A stretch of DNA of 14,672 nt from Prevotellaceae bacterium (lineage in GTDB: Bacteria; Bacteroidota; Bacteroidia; Bacteroidales; UBA932). Below the pieces are notes generated by a model that did no database searches, had not been told where the DNA came from, and saw nothing but the letters and a program-made list of their open reading frames with translations. Positions 1 through 6,847 of the stretch are shown piece by piece. A program made the position numbers and the translations under genes. Within the stretch, counting starts at the first letter, position 1; the number at the start of each line of letters is the position of its first letter. The stretch spans positions 1-14,672 of the forward strand of contig JAITOI010000043.1 of the NCBI GenBank assembly GCA_031289995.1, in the 5' to 3' direction.

Positions 1-91
1 GACTCACCCCGTTTTTTTGAATGGTATCTGGCTCCATTGTGCTGCTGCTGTTTGCACCCGCACTACTGATTTGCTTGTAACCTTGATGCAT
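1..91 (-). CDS. Possible 5' end of an unidentified gene, cut by the window edge
   Basis: A minus-strand reading frame opens with ATG at 91-89 and stays open to the window edge, giving about 30 residues that begin MHQGYKQISSAGANSSSTME. The frame has no other ATG between this one and the upstream in-frame stop at 145-143, and the bases just before it are a run of nine A, which is common before starts in Bacteroidota. The peptide is polar and Ser-rich, without a signal peptide. No family can be recognised from so little sequence, and no consensus -7 box was found upstream. The opposite strand also has a short open frame here (2-124), so this call rests only on start context and composition. Confidence 0.3.
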   Translation of the reverse strand, partial: MHQGYKQISSAGANSSSTMEPDTIQKNGVS

Positions 92-325
92 GGTATTTTT
101 TTTTATGTCGTTGATAAAAATTAAACAATCTCTCTTTTTAAGCTATTTTTTACTGTTCTTCTTAGGGCTTCGCAGGTATCGCATTTTTGGGGAAATAGCT
201 GCAATTCTGTTTCATATATTGTGGCGGTTTTCCCGTCGTCCTGTTTTTGTTTTTTTGGCAAATAAAAAAGCGCGATTCTTAAAATATCCGCTTGTTAAGG
301 TATTTGACGAGACCCGATTATACAA

Positions 326-367
326 ATAAGTTAAGTTCACGCTTTCACACGTGAACATTAAACTTAT
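326..367. other. Two-part inverted repeat (hairpin)
   Basis: ATAAGTT (326-332) pairs with AACTTAT (361-367), and inside it GTTCACG (335-341) pairs with CGTGAAC (350-356) around an 8-base loop. The two 7-bp stems are separated by small internal bulges (AA and ATTA). There is no clear U-tract on either side, so it is not a textbook terminator. It could be a bidirectional stop between the left-edge gene and the next unit, or an operator. Confidence 0.4.
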
Positions 368-432
368 CCTTCATAATTTCAAATCGTCAAATTTTTAACA
401 AAAAAGATAAAAGCCTAATGCTTTTCTTATAG

Positions 433-456
433 TGTGCCTATTAGCACATCGTTTTT
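433..456 (+). terminator. Weak intrinsic-terminator-like hairpin
   Basis: TGTGC (433-437) and GCACA (444-448) form a 5-bp stem with a 6-base loop, followed by TCG and five T on the plus strand (452-456). The stem is short, and no convincing plus-strand gene lies upstream, so this may be chance in AT-rich DNA. Confidence 0.25.
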
Positions 457-501
457 CTTTACGTCATGGTTAAAAACATAAATAATATTCGTTAGTTTTT
501 T

Positions 502-774
502 TTATTTTATTTCACAATGGCCTGGAGGATTTTTTAATATTTCAGACTTGCTCAGCGTAACAAGACCACGATCAGCTCTGATGCTACGTAAGTCTACGGT
601 ACCATCATCATTGATTTTCGCAATCATGTACGCCCCATCGTTTGTGTATGCCACGTCTCCCACATGCCATTTACCGTGATTAGGTGGAAGTGTTTTGTAC
701 TGCGCCAGGTACTCCGCAGCCAAGTCCGGCAAGCTATCAGGCGTTGCAGGCTCTACGTTTTTCGTTTTTTCCAT
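502..774 (-). CDS. Small conserved-looking protein of unknown function (90 aa)
   Basis: I do not recognise the family. The protein has 90 residues and starts MEKTKN. A polar, Pro-rich N-terminus of about 25 residues leads to an amphipathic stretch (LAAEYLAQYK). After it comes a compact part with alternating hydrophobic residues, including WHVGDVAYTNDGAYMIAKIN and DGTVDLRSIRADRG, which reads like a small beta-barrel (SH3-like) fold; that is inference. There is no signal peptide or membrane segment, so it is probably cytoplasmic. The frame is open upstream to an ATG at 831, but a perfect promoter (802-832) lies inside that extension, so the ATG at 774 is the true start, with a leader of roughly 20 bases. 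It is transcribed alone, divergently from tRNA-Pro. Its coding region is less AT-rich than the flanks, which supports it being real. Confidence 0.7.
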   Translation of the reverse strand: MEKTKNVEPATPDSLPDLAAEYLAQYKTLPPNHGKWHVGDVAYTNDGAYMIAKINDDGTVDLRSIRADRGLVTLSKSEILKNPPGHCEIK

Positions 775-801
775 GATGTAAAATTGTTTGAAATTTGGCT
801 G

Positions 802-832
802 CAAAGGTAATGAAATTTTCTTGCCTGACAAA
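802..832 (-). promoter_or_regulatory. Consensus Bacteroidota promoter for the 90-aa gene
   Basis: On the minus strand, TTTG (832-829) is followed by exactly 19 bases and then TACCTTTG (809-802), a full match to the Bacteroidota -33/-7 consensus TTTG-N19-TAnnTTTG. Initiation would fall a few bases below 802, giving a leader of roughly 20 bases before the ATG at 774. The position rules out the longer upstream start. Confidence 0.85.
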
Positions 833-847
833 AAAAAGCATAAAAAT

Positions 848-878
848 TTTGCAGTTCAAAAAAAAAGCATTACCTTTG
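848..878 (+). promoter_or_regulatory. Consensus Bacteroidota promoter for tRNA-Pro
   Basis: TTTG (848-851), 19 bases, then TACCTTTG (871-878) on the plus strand match TTTG-N19-TAnnTTTG exactly. The tRNA begins 17 bases after the -7 box. This promoter faces away from the promoter at 802-832; their -33 elements are only 15 bases apart, so the two could compete for polymerase. Confidence 0.85.
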
Positions 879-895
879 CCGCCGTTTTCAGACTT

Positions 896-970
896 CGGGG
901 TGTAGCTCAGCCCGGTTAGAGTACGCGTCTGGGGGGCGTGTGGCCGCTAGTTCGAATCTAGTCACCCCGA
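896..970 (+). tRNA. tRNA-Pro (anticodon GGG)
   Basis: The cloverleaf is complete. The acceptor arms CGGGGTG (896-902) and CACCCCG (963-969) pair over 7 bp. The D arm is GCTC...GAGT (905-922). The anticodon stem CGCGT/GCGTG holds the loop CTGGGGG, with anticodon GGG at 931-933. The T arm GCTAG/CTAGT encloses TTCGAAT, and the discriminator base is A970. GGG reads proline codons CCC and CCU. CCA is not encoded, so the CCA end must be added after transcription. It has its own promoter at 848-878. Confidence 0.95.
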
Positions 971-973
971 CTG

Positions 974-1013
974 AAAAAATGCGAGGCTGCTTTCAAAAAG
1001 AAAGCAGCCTCGC
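974..1013 (-). terminator. Strong intrinsic terminator closing the rpsO-apt-pnp-DUF1015 unit
   Basis: GCGAGGCTGCTTTC (981-994) and GAAAGCAGCCTCGC (1000-1013) form a perfect 14-bp stem around a loop of five A. Read on the minus strand the stem is followed by ATTTTTT (980-974), a proper U-tract, so it stops leftward transcription from DUF1015 before it runs antisense into the tRNA. On the plus strand no T-run follows (TTCGTTG), but the same stem sits 10 bases after the tRNA and may also end that transcript. Confidence 0.85.
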
Positions 1014-1052
1014 TTCGTTGCTGTCATTGGGTTTGCGCGTTGCGTGTGGCGT

Positions 1053-1087
1053 AGTCGCACGTCGCATATCGCACAGTCGCACGTCGC
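1053..1087. repeat. GCGAC-type short repeat after DUF1015
   Basis: The 13-mer AGTCGCACGTCGC occurs twice (1053-1065 and 1075-1087), 22 bases apart, with GTCGCATATCGCA (1061-1073) overlapping the first copy. The reverse complement of that 13-mer, TGCGATATGCGAC, occurs exactly at 9554-9566 between the korA-like and korB-like genes. The array begins at the base directly after the DUF1015 stop codon. Confidence 0.7.
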
Positions 1088-2326
1088 TTATTCCAGCTCG
1101 TGTATCACCAATCCGCTGCGCAATTTAGGCTCGAACCACGTAGTCTTTGGCGGCATAATGTTGCCGGTGTCGGCAATGTTGATGAGCTGCCGCATCGACA
1201 CGGGGTAGAGCGCAAAGGCGACGGCCATTTCGCCGCTGTCCACGCGCTTTTTGAGCTCGCCCAGCCCGCGAATGCCGCCCACAAAGTCGATGCGCTTGTC
1301 GGTGCGCAGGTCTTTGATGTCAAAAATTTTGTCGAGCGCCAGCGTGCTGAGCACGGTAACGTCGAGCACGCCAATGGGGTCGGCATCGTTGTAGGTGCCG
1401 GCCTTGGCGGTGAGCGAGTACCAGCGTCCTGCGAGGTACATCGCGAAGTTGTGCAGCGCGCACGGGCGGTACTCATCCGCGCCCTTGTCCTCCACCACAA
1501 ACGACTCGCTGAGCCGTTGCAGCAGCAGCGATGGCGTGAGGCCGTTGAGGTCTTTGAGCACGCGGTTGTAGTCCATGATGGCGAGCTGAGTGTCGGGAAA
1601 AATTACGGCCAAAAAGTAGCAGTATTCCTCGCTGCCGGTGTGGTGCGGGTTGGCGCTTTTCTTCTCCTGCCCAACCCTTGCTGCGGCGGCTGTGCGGTGG
1701 TGTCCGTCGGCCACGTAGAGCGCGGGAATGGCTGCAAAAATTTGGGTGATGCGAGCGATTGTTAGCTCGTCGTCAATCACCCAAAACTGATGGCCAAAGC
1801 CGTCTGCAGCCACAAAATCATACTCCGGTTTTTGCGTTGCGATGCCTGCCACAATTGCGTCCATTTCGGGCACAGCGGGGTAGGCAAAAAAGACAGGCTC
1901 TACGTTTGCGTTTTGCATGCGCACGTGCACCATGCGGTCGTCTTCCTTTTCCTTGCGCGTTAGCTCGTGCTTTTTGATGATGCCGTTGAGGTAGTCGTCG
2001 AAGTGGCAGCACGCCACCAGGCCATACTGGGTGCGGCTTCCCATCGTTTGGGCGTACACGTAGTAGCGCTCTTTTGTGTCCTTCACCAGCCATCCGTTGC
2101 TGCGCCATTTCGAGAAATTTTCCACCGCCTTGTCGTACACTTTTTGCTCGTGCTCGTCGGCAATAGGCGTGAAGTCTATTTCGGGCTTGATGATGTGCAG
2201 CAGCGATTTTTCGCTGGCTTCAGCCTTCGCTTCCTGCGAGCTGAGCACGTCGTATGGACGCGAGGCAAGCTCGGCTGCTATTGACTTTGGGGGACGTATG
2301 CCCGCGAAAGGTTTTATCCTAACCAT
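1088..2326 (-). CDS. DUF1015 family protein (ParB/Srx-like fold suspected)
   Basis: The 412-residue sequence is a full-length DUF1015 protein. It has the N-terminal PFAGIRPP (residues 6-13), SRPYDVLS (22-29), ELTRKEKEDDR (121-131), the signature ADGHHRTAAA (206-215) and a C-terminal NIMPPKTTWFEPKLRSGLV (389-407). It has no signal peptide and is presumably cytoplasmic. From family knowledge, DUF1015 genes in Bacteroidota are often found beside serine-biosynthesis genes (serA, serC), and the DGHHR motif recalls the ParB/Srx-like fold of the ADP-dependent serine kinase SerK. A role in serine or phosphoserine metabolism is therefore a reasonable guess but is not shown here. No ser gene lies in this window; instead the gene begins 26 bases after pnp and ends the rpsO-apt-pnp unit, just before the terminator at 974-1013. 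Confidence 0.9.
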   Translation of the reverse strand: MVRIKPFAGIRPPKSIAAELASRPYDVLSSQEAKAEASEKSLLHIIKPEIDFTPIADEHEQKVYDKAVENFSKWRSNGWLVKDTKERYYVYAQTMGSRTQYGLVACCHFDDYLNGIIKKHELTRKEKEDDRMVHVRMQNANVEPVFFAYPAVPEMDAIVAGIATQKPEYDFVAADGFGHQFWVIDDELTIARITQIFAAIPALYVADGHHRTAAAARVGQEKKSANPHHTGSEEYCYFLAVIFPDTQLAIMDYNRVLKDLNGLTPSLLLQRLSESFVVEDKGADEYRPCALHNFAMYLAGRWYSLTAKAGTYNDADPIGVLDVTVLSTLALDKIFDIKDLRTDKRIDFVGGIRGLGELKKRVDSGEMAVAFALYPVSMRQLINIADTGNIMPPKTTWFEPKLRSGLVIHELE

Positions 2327-2352
2327 GATGAAATTTGCGCCACAAAATTGTT

Positions 2353-4644
2353 CTACCTATCCCTTCTTCTGGAGTCGCCATGGTCGTGGTGTCCGCCACG
2401 GTCTCCACCGCGACCACCACCACCACGGCTGTCGTGCCTGCCGCCGCCACCACCGCGGCGGTCGCCATCGCGACGGTCGGAGCGTTCGGGGCGTGGCCGG
2501 CGTTCGGGTTCAACCCAGCCTTCGGGTTTGTTGAGCAGCGGACGGCGCGACAGGCGCAGCTTTCCGCCGCGCTCAAAGTCGATGAGCTGCACGTCGAGTT
2601 CGTCGCCCTCGTGAACGACATCTTCAACGCTGTTGATGCGCTCGTACGCCATTTCGGAGATGTGCAGCAGCCCTTCCTTGCCGGGCAAAATTTCTATAAA
2701 CGCGCCGTAGTCCATAATGGACGTAACTTTGCCGTGGTACACCGTGCCGACTTCGGGCACTGCCACAATCGCCTTGATGCGCGCCATTGCCGCGTCAATG
2801 CTGGCTTTGTCGACGGCGAACACGTCCACGTAGCCGTGCTTTTCGTCTTCGGTGATGGTGATGGTGGTGCCGGTGGACTTCTGCAGTTCCTGGATGATTT
2901 TTCCACCCGGCCCAATAACGGCGCCGATAAATTCGGTGTCAATCACCAGCTGTTCGAGGCGTGGCACGTGCGGTTTGAGGTCGGCACGCGGCTCGCTGAT
3001 GGTCTTCGCCATCTCGCCAAGAATGTGTATCCGTCCCTGCTTAGCTTGCTCAAGCGCCCTTTCGAGCACCTCGTAGGTAAGTCCGTCAACCTTAATGTCC
3101 ATCTGGGTTGCGGTGATACCGTCGTGCGTTCCGGTAACCTTAAAGTCCATGTCGCCGAGGTGGTCTTCGTCGCCGAGGATGTCGGAGAGAATGGCAAATT
3201 TGGTGCAGTGGTTTTCGCTAATCAGCCCCATTGCGATGCCCGACACGGGCTTCTTGAGCTGAATGCCGGCGTCCATCAGGGCAAGGGTTCCGGCGCATAC
3301 GGTGGCCATCGATGACGAGCCGTTCGACTCGAGAATGTCCGACACTACGCGCACGGCGTAAGGATTTTCTTGTCCCTGCGGCACCTGATTTTTGAGGGCG
3401 CGATGCGCAAGATTGCCGTGGCCAATTTCGCGCCGGCCTGTGCCGCGCTGAGGTCTGGCCTCGCCGGTGGCGAAGGGCGGGAAGTTGTAGTGCAGCACAA
3501 ACTGCTCTTCGCCCTGCACCAGCACGTCGTCAATTTCTTTTTGGTCCATCTTGGTGCCCAGCGTAACGGTGGTGAGCGATTGCGTTTCGCCGCGCGTAAA
3601 AATGGCTGATCCGTGCGCCGCGGGCAGGTAGTCAATCTCGCTCCAGATGGGGCGTATTTCGTCGGTTTTGCGGCCATCCAAGCGCAAGCCTTCGTCGAGA
3701 ATCATGTTGCGCATCGCCTTCTTCAGCACGTGGTCGTGGTAGTAGCGCTTCACCAGCTTGGCCTTGCTTGCCTTGGTTTCGTCGTCGGGCAGCGTGGCGA
3801 TAAATTCTTCCTCCACCTGCGCAAACAGCGCGCTGCGCTCGTGCTTTGCGGTTAGCTGCTTGGCCGCCTCGTAGGCCTTGGTGTAGCAAGCTTCTTCCAC
3901 CTGCTTGCGCAGCTCTTCGTCGTTCTCTTCGTGGCAGTAGGTGCGCTTCACCTGCTTGCCTACCTCAGCTTCGAGCTCCTTCTGCAGGCGGCAGTGCTTC
4001 TTGATTTCTTCGTGCGCAAACTTGATGGCGTCGAGCATTTCTTTTTCCGACACCTCTTTCATTTCGCCTTCCACCATCAAAATATCCTGCTCGGTGGCGC
4101 CCACCATAATTTCGATGTCGGCCTGCTCAAGCTCCTTAAACGTAGGATTGATGCGGAATGCGCCGTCGATGCGGGCAACGCGCACTTCCGAAATTGGCCC
4201 ACCGAAGGGGATGTCCGAAACCGCCATTGCGGCTGATGCAGCAAGGCCTGCGAGGGCGTCGGGCATGATTTCGGGGTCAGCCGAAAAGAGGATGACATTC
4301 ACAAACACTTCCGCGTGGAAGTCGCTTGGGAACAGGGGTCGCATAGCGCGGTCGATGAGCCGCGACACGAGAATTTCGCGGTCGTTGGGTCTCGCCTCGC
4401 GCTTGAGAAACCCGCCTGGGTAGCGGCCTGCGGAGGCATACTTCTCGCGATACTCCACCGATAGCGGCATGAAATCCACATCAGCTTTTGCTTCGGAAGC
4501 GCAGGTGATGGTGGCCAGCAGCATCGTGTTGCCCATTTTTACCACCACCGAGCCATCGGCTTGTTTGGCCAGCTTACCTGTTTCAATCTCAATGGTGCGG
4601 CCATCGCCAAGATCGATTGTTTTTTTGATTGCGTTGTAGTGCAT
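2353..4644 (-). CDS. pnp: Polyribonucleotide nucleotidyltransferase (PNPase)
   Basis: PNPase degrades RNA 3' to 5' by phosphorolysis, releasing nucleoside diphosphates, and can also add tails. The 763 residues show the standard order: first RNase PH domain (about 10-150), a helical linker (about 235-320), the catalytic second RNase PH domain (about 325-555), a KH domain with [12 protein letters not shown] (577-588), and an S1 domain (about 632-700, [20 protein letters not shown]). Active-site features are present: the phosphate-binding NGSSSM (441-446) and the acidic GDMDFK...DG...D set (497-516). After the S1 domain comes an unusual tail of about 60 residues (703-763) made mostly of Arg, Gly, Asp and His, with RGG motifs. 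The family is usually 700-750 residues, so the extra length is this tail. It starts 85 bases after apt. Confidence 0.97.
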   Translation of the reverse strand: MHYNAIKKTIDLGDGRTIEIETGKLAKQADGSVVVKMGNTMLLATITCASEAKADVDFMPLSVEYREKYASAGRYPGGFLKREARPNDREILVSRLIDRAMRPLFPSDFHAEVFVNVILFSADPEIMPDALAGLAASAAMAVSDIPFGGPISEVRVARIDGAFRINPTFKELEQADIEIMVGATEQDILMVEGEMKEVSEKEMLDAIKFAHEEIKKHCRLQKELEAEVGKQVKRTYCHEENDEELRKQVEEACYTKAYEAAKQLTAKHERSALFAQVEEEFIATLPDDETKASKAKLVKRYYHDHVLKKAMRNMILDEGLRLDGRKTDEIRPIWSEIDYLPAAHGSAIFTRGETQSLTTVTLGTKMDQKEIDDVLVQGEEQFVLHYNFPPFATGEARPQRGTGRREIGHGNLAHRALKNQVPQGQENPYAVRVVSDILESNGSSSMATVCAGTLALMDAGIQLKKPVSGIAMGLISENHCTKFAILSDILGDEDHLGDMDFKVTGTHDGITATQMDIKVDGLTYEVLERALEQAKQGRIHILGEMAKTISEPRADLKPHVPRLEQLVIDTEFIGAVIGPGGKIIQELQKSTGTTITITEDEKHGYVDVFAVDKASIDAAMARIKAIVAVPEVGTVYHGKVTSIMDYGAFIEILPGKEGLLHISEMAYERINSVEDVVHEGDELDVQLIDFERGGKLRLSRRPLLNKPEGWVEPERRPRPERSDRRDGDRRGGGGGRHDSRGGGGRGGDRGGHHDHGDSRRRDR

Positions 4645-4720
4645 TTGTTTTGGAATTGTGCCCCTTTTTCGGCTTTTATTTTTGCAATTTTCAGGGGCGG
4701 TTATTACTATTGTTGATTGG

Positions 4721-4735
4721 TTTCAGATTTCAAAT
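4721..4735. repeat. Short ATTTCAA-type repeat at the end of apt
   Basis: TTTCAGAT followed by TTCAAAT. On the minus strand it reads ATTTGAAATCTGAAA, and its first bases supply the apt stop codon (ATT TGA). The pieces TTTCAGATTT and ATTTCAAAT recur at 8181-8207. Confidence 0.5.
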
Positions 4736-5254
4736 TAGCGCGTAGTAGCCGTGCTTTTTGAGCGCTTCTTTTTCCTTGCCGGGCACGTCGTGGATGTCGA
4801 GCAGGAAGCAGATGTAAATATTTTCTTGTGGGATGTCAAACTTGCGCACCAAATCGAGCGAGGCTTTAGCCGTACCGCCGGTGGCGATGATGTCGTCGGT
4901 GATGAGCACCTTGTCCGTTGGTGCAAGCGCGTCCTGGTGGATTTCGATGGTGTCGGTGCCGTACTCCAGCTGGTATTCCAGCGAGTAAGTTTTCCATGGC
5001 AGCTTGCCTTTTTTGCGCATGGGCACCAGGCCAACGCCCAGCTCGTAAGCCACCGCCGCGCCAAGGATGAAGCCGCGCGACTCGATGCCCACCACCTTGG
5101 TGATGCCCTTGTTGCGGTAGTGGTCGGCCACCTGTTTTACGGCCGCCCGAAACACCTCGCTATTGCCCAGCAGCGTGGTGATGTCTTGAAAAAAAATGCC
5201 CGGTTTTGGGTAGTCCGGAATGACGCGAAGATGTTGGTTAAAATCAATTGCCAT
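4730..5254 (-). CDS. apt: Adenine phosphoribosyltransferase
   Basis: Apt salvages adenine by joining it to PRPP to give AMP and pyrophosphate in the cytoplasm. The 174 residues are the usual family length. The N-terminal part has IPDYPKPGIFFQDIT (12-26), typical of APRT, and the PRPP-binding loop VLITDDIIATGGTA (116-129) is intact. GIESRGFILGAAVAYELG (56-73) is the conserved core. It lies between rpsO (74 bases upstream, with a hairpin in the gap) and pnp (85 bases downstream). No consensus promoter was found directly upstream, so it is probably read from the rpsO promoter. Its last codons, ATT TGA, run into a short intergenic repeat. Confidence 0.97.
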   Translation of the reverse strand: MAIDFNQHLRVIPDYPKPGIFFQDITTLLGNSEVFRAAVKQVADHYRNKGITKVVGIESRGFILGAAVAYELGVGLVPMRKKGKLPWKTYSLEYQLEYGTDTIEIHQDALAPTDKVLITDDIIATGGTAKASLDLVRKFDIPQENIYICFLLDIHDVPGKEKEALKKHGYYALI

Positions 5255-5292
5255 AGGATGTTATGTTTATAAAATTGGTAAATTCAACGAAA

Positions 5293-5319
5293 GAAAGGCA
5301 ATTGATGCAATTGCCTTTC
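5293..5319 (-). terminator. Hairpin between rpsO and apt (terminator or attenuator)
   Basis: GAAAGGCAATTG (5293-5304) and CAATTGCCTTTC (5308-5319) form a perfect 12-bp stem with a 3-base loop, 9 bases after the rpsO stop codon. On the minus strand the stem ends in CCTTTC and is followed by TTTCG, a weak U-rich tract. It may partly terminate rpsO transcripts or stabilise their 3' end; apt has no other evident promoter, so some read-through is likely. Confidence 0.6.
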
Positions 5320-5328
5320 ACATTCAGC

Positions 5329-5598
5329 TTATTTTCGTAATTCGAGAGCCTTAACAATTGCTCTATATCTTTCTATATCAATCTTCTTGAGGTAGTCGAG
5401 CAGCCTGCGGCGCTTGCCTACCAAGGTGAGGAGCGCCCGCTCCGTCCCGAAATCCTTTTTGTGGGTTTTCAGGTGCCCGGTGAGATGATTGATACGGTAA
5501 GAAAATAGGGCAATCTGACCCTCCGAGGAGCCGGTGTCCGTATTAGACTTCCCGTACTGTGCGAAAAATTCTTGCTTTTTTTCTGCCGTTAAGTACAT
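5329..5598 (-). CDS. rpsO: 30S ribosomal protein S15
   Basis: S15 binds 16S rRNA early in 30S assembly and takes part in the bridge to the 50S subunit. The 89-residue product beginning [12 protein letters not shown] matches the usual length (88-89) and the family signature: [20 protein letters not shown] (residues 22-41), [16 protein letters not shown] and the C-terminal [20 protein letters not shown]. The frame remains open upstream to 5736, but a perfect promoter at 5633-5663 lies inside that extension, so the ATG at 5598 is right. The leader is about 28 bases, too short for the long autoregulatory pseudoknot leader known from E. coli. It is the first gene of the unit running to DUF1015. 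Confidence 0.98.
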   Translation of the reverse strand: MYLTAEKKQEFFAQYGKSNTDTGSSEGQIALFSYRINHLTGHLKTHKKDFGTERALLTLVGKRRRLLDYLKKIDIERYRAIVKALELRK

Positions 5599-5632
5599 GA
5601 TTTTTGAAATTTGTTGATTAAAATAAAGCCTG

Positions 5633-5663
5633 CAAAGGTACGGAATGTTTTTGGATTGACAAA
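5633..5663 (-). promoter_or_regulatory. Consensus Bacteroidota promoter for rpsO
   Basis: On the minus strand TTTG (5663-5660), 19 bases, then TACCTTTG (5640-5633). The boxes and spacing are the same as in the two promoters at 802-832 and 848-878. Initiation a few bases further gives a leader of about 28 bases. It probably serves rpsO-apt-pnp-DUF1015. Confidence 0.88.
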
Positions 5664-5743
5664 ATTTTTCGTTTATTTTTTGCAAAAAAAAAGAAAAATG
5701 GATTGAATTCGACCACGTGGTTGAGGCAGCGTTCATGCTCGGT

Positions 5744-6847
5744 TTAGAAGCCTTTTCTCAGCTCCAGCACCGCCGGCAAGTGGTCGCTCACGCCGCCGTT
5801 GTAGCGGTAGCCGTTGTAGGTGCGATGGGGTTTGTCGCCGGTGTGCTGCGCGTCGGATTCGAGCAAAAACGGAGCGGAAAAAATGTAGTAGTCGGTGGGC
5901 AGGCAGTAGATGGGCGATGCGGGATTGAGCAGGTTGCCCGACACAAAAAAGAGGTCAATCAGCTCCCATCTGCCCTGAAATTTGATGCTGCCAATTTCCG
6001 CTCTGTGCAAGGGCAGGGCGAGGTTGTAGAGGCTGTCGCGAGCGGTGCCACTTAGGTTGAGCGACGCGCCCAAACCCTCGGCAATGCAGGGGCTGTCGGG
6101 CGTGTCGTTAAAGTCGCCCATGATGATGAGGTTGGCGTTGCGTGAGCTGGCCAAGATGCTATCGGCAATGTGGCGTAGCGCGAGGGCTGCGGCCATGCGG
6201 CTACCCTCGGAGGCGGCCGCTCCACCGTACTTCGATGGCAGGTGGCACACCACGACGTGCAGCGTGTCGAGCTCGTTCACCACACCTTTTGCCAGCAGCA
6301 GCTCGCGCGTGGTGCGGCCTGTGGGCAAGGTAACCGGAAAAAATTTGCTGCCCAGCAGCTCAAAAGTTTCCTTGTTGTAGAGCAGGCCAACGTCGATGCC
6401 GCGCGAGTCGGGCGAGTCGTGGTGCACCAAGCCGTAGGGGTACTTGGCGAGCGGCGTTTCGTAAATAATTCGGTTGAGCACAAAGCGGTTTTCGACTTCG
6501 CAAACCCCAATCAAATCGGGCGGTGTGGCACCTCCCACCGCCACGATGACGCGAAAAATGTCGTTCGTTTTTTTCACGAACCTATTCCACGTCCAGTACC
6601 GTTGCGAGCTTTCCGAAAATTCTTTTTGCGGGTTGAGGCTGTCGGCAAACGGCGAAAAATAGTTTTCGAGGTTGTAGAACATCAGCCGCAAGTCGCCCGC
6701 ATTGCGGGGTCGCGTTTGCGAAAATGCGACCACAGCAGTGGCCATGCACAAGGCCGCAATAGCAGCGAGGGCAAGGGTTTTCGGCTTAGCGCTACGGCAA
6801 GTAGGCGTAGCATCCGAGGCTTGTGTCGTGCAGTGCGGTGCGGTCAT
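5744..6847 (-). CDS. Secreted endonuclease/exonuclease/phosphatase-family protein
   Basis: The product belongs to the Mg-dependent EEP fold (DNase I / exonuclease III / inositol phosphatase type). From the ATG at 6847 it has 367 residues. A Lys-containing start and a hydrophobic stretch [20 protein letters not shown] (about 24-43) look like a signal peptide. The catalytic motifs follow in order: MFYNLENYF (56-64), GVCEVEN with the metal-binding Glu (114-120), [11 protein letters not shown] (147-157), HLPSKYGG (202-209), GDFNDTPDS (244-252) and [10 protein letters not shown] (354-363). The substrate cannot be read from the sequence; nucleic acid or phosphoester hydrolysis in the periplasm or outside is likely. 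The start overlaps the upstream lipoprotein gene by 56 bases. The next ATG (6745) would remove most of the signal peptide, so 6847 is preferred; an in-frame TTG lies at 6856. Confidence 0.88.
   Translation of the reverse strand: MTAPHCTTQASDATPTCRSAKPKTLALAAIAALCMATAVVAFSQTRPRNAGDLRLMFYNLENYFSPFADSLNPQKEFSESSQRYWTWNRFVKKTNDIFRVIVAVGGATPPDLIGVCEVENRFVLNRIIYETPLAKYPYGLVHHDSPDSRGIDVGLLYNKETFELLGSKFFPVTLPTGRTTRELLLAKGVVNELDTLHVVVCHLPSKYGGAAASEGSRMAAALALRHIADSILASSRNANLIIMGDFNDTPDSPCIAEGLGASLNLSGTARDSLYNLALPLHRAEIGSIKFQGRWELIDLFFVSGNLLNPASPIYCLPTDYYIFSAPFLLESDAQHTGDKPHRTYNGYRYNGGVSDHLPAVLELRKGF

Larger units (their letters stand above)
92..501. other. AT-rich stretch without a supportable gene
   Basis: This stretch is far richer in A and T than the genes to its right. 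A plus-strand frame at 90-329 could encode 79 residues, very rich in Phe, Leu, Lys and Arg, but nothing supports it as a gene: it resembles no family I know, has no consensus promoter, and its start lies on top of the minus-strand start at 91. The stretch holds two hairpins (326-367 and about 433-456) and the AT-rich downstream flank of the small gene at 502-774. It may be a worn-out gene remnant or plain intergenic DNA. Confidence 0.5.

Noticed and set aside
90..329. 79-codon plus-strand frame in the AT-rich left flank
   Set aside because: Its composition (Phe, Leu, Lys, Arg) is what AT-rich DNA gives by chance; there is no promoter and no family resemblance, and its start overlaps a better minus-strand start.
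775..831. Upstream extension of the 90-aa gene (start at 831)
   Set aside because: The perfect -33/-7 promoter at 802-832 lies inside it, so transcripts begin below that start.
2335..3315. 326-codon open frame on the plus strand, antisense to pnp
   Set aside because: It lies wholly opposite a clear pnp gene in GC-rich DNA, where the complementary strand stays open by codon bias; its product shows no family features.
5599..5736. Upstream extension of rpsO by 46 residues
   Set aside because: It contains the rpsO promoter, and S15 proteins are 88-89 residues, matching the start at 5598.
5682..5743. Terminator after the EEP gene
   Set aside because: A 10-bp palindrome (ACCACGTGGT) and T-rich tracts are present, but the palindrome has no room for a loop, so no convincing stem forms; termination here remains open.
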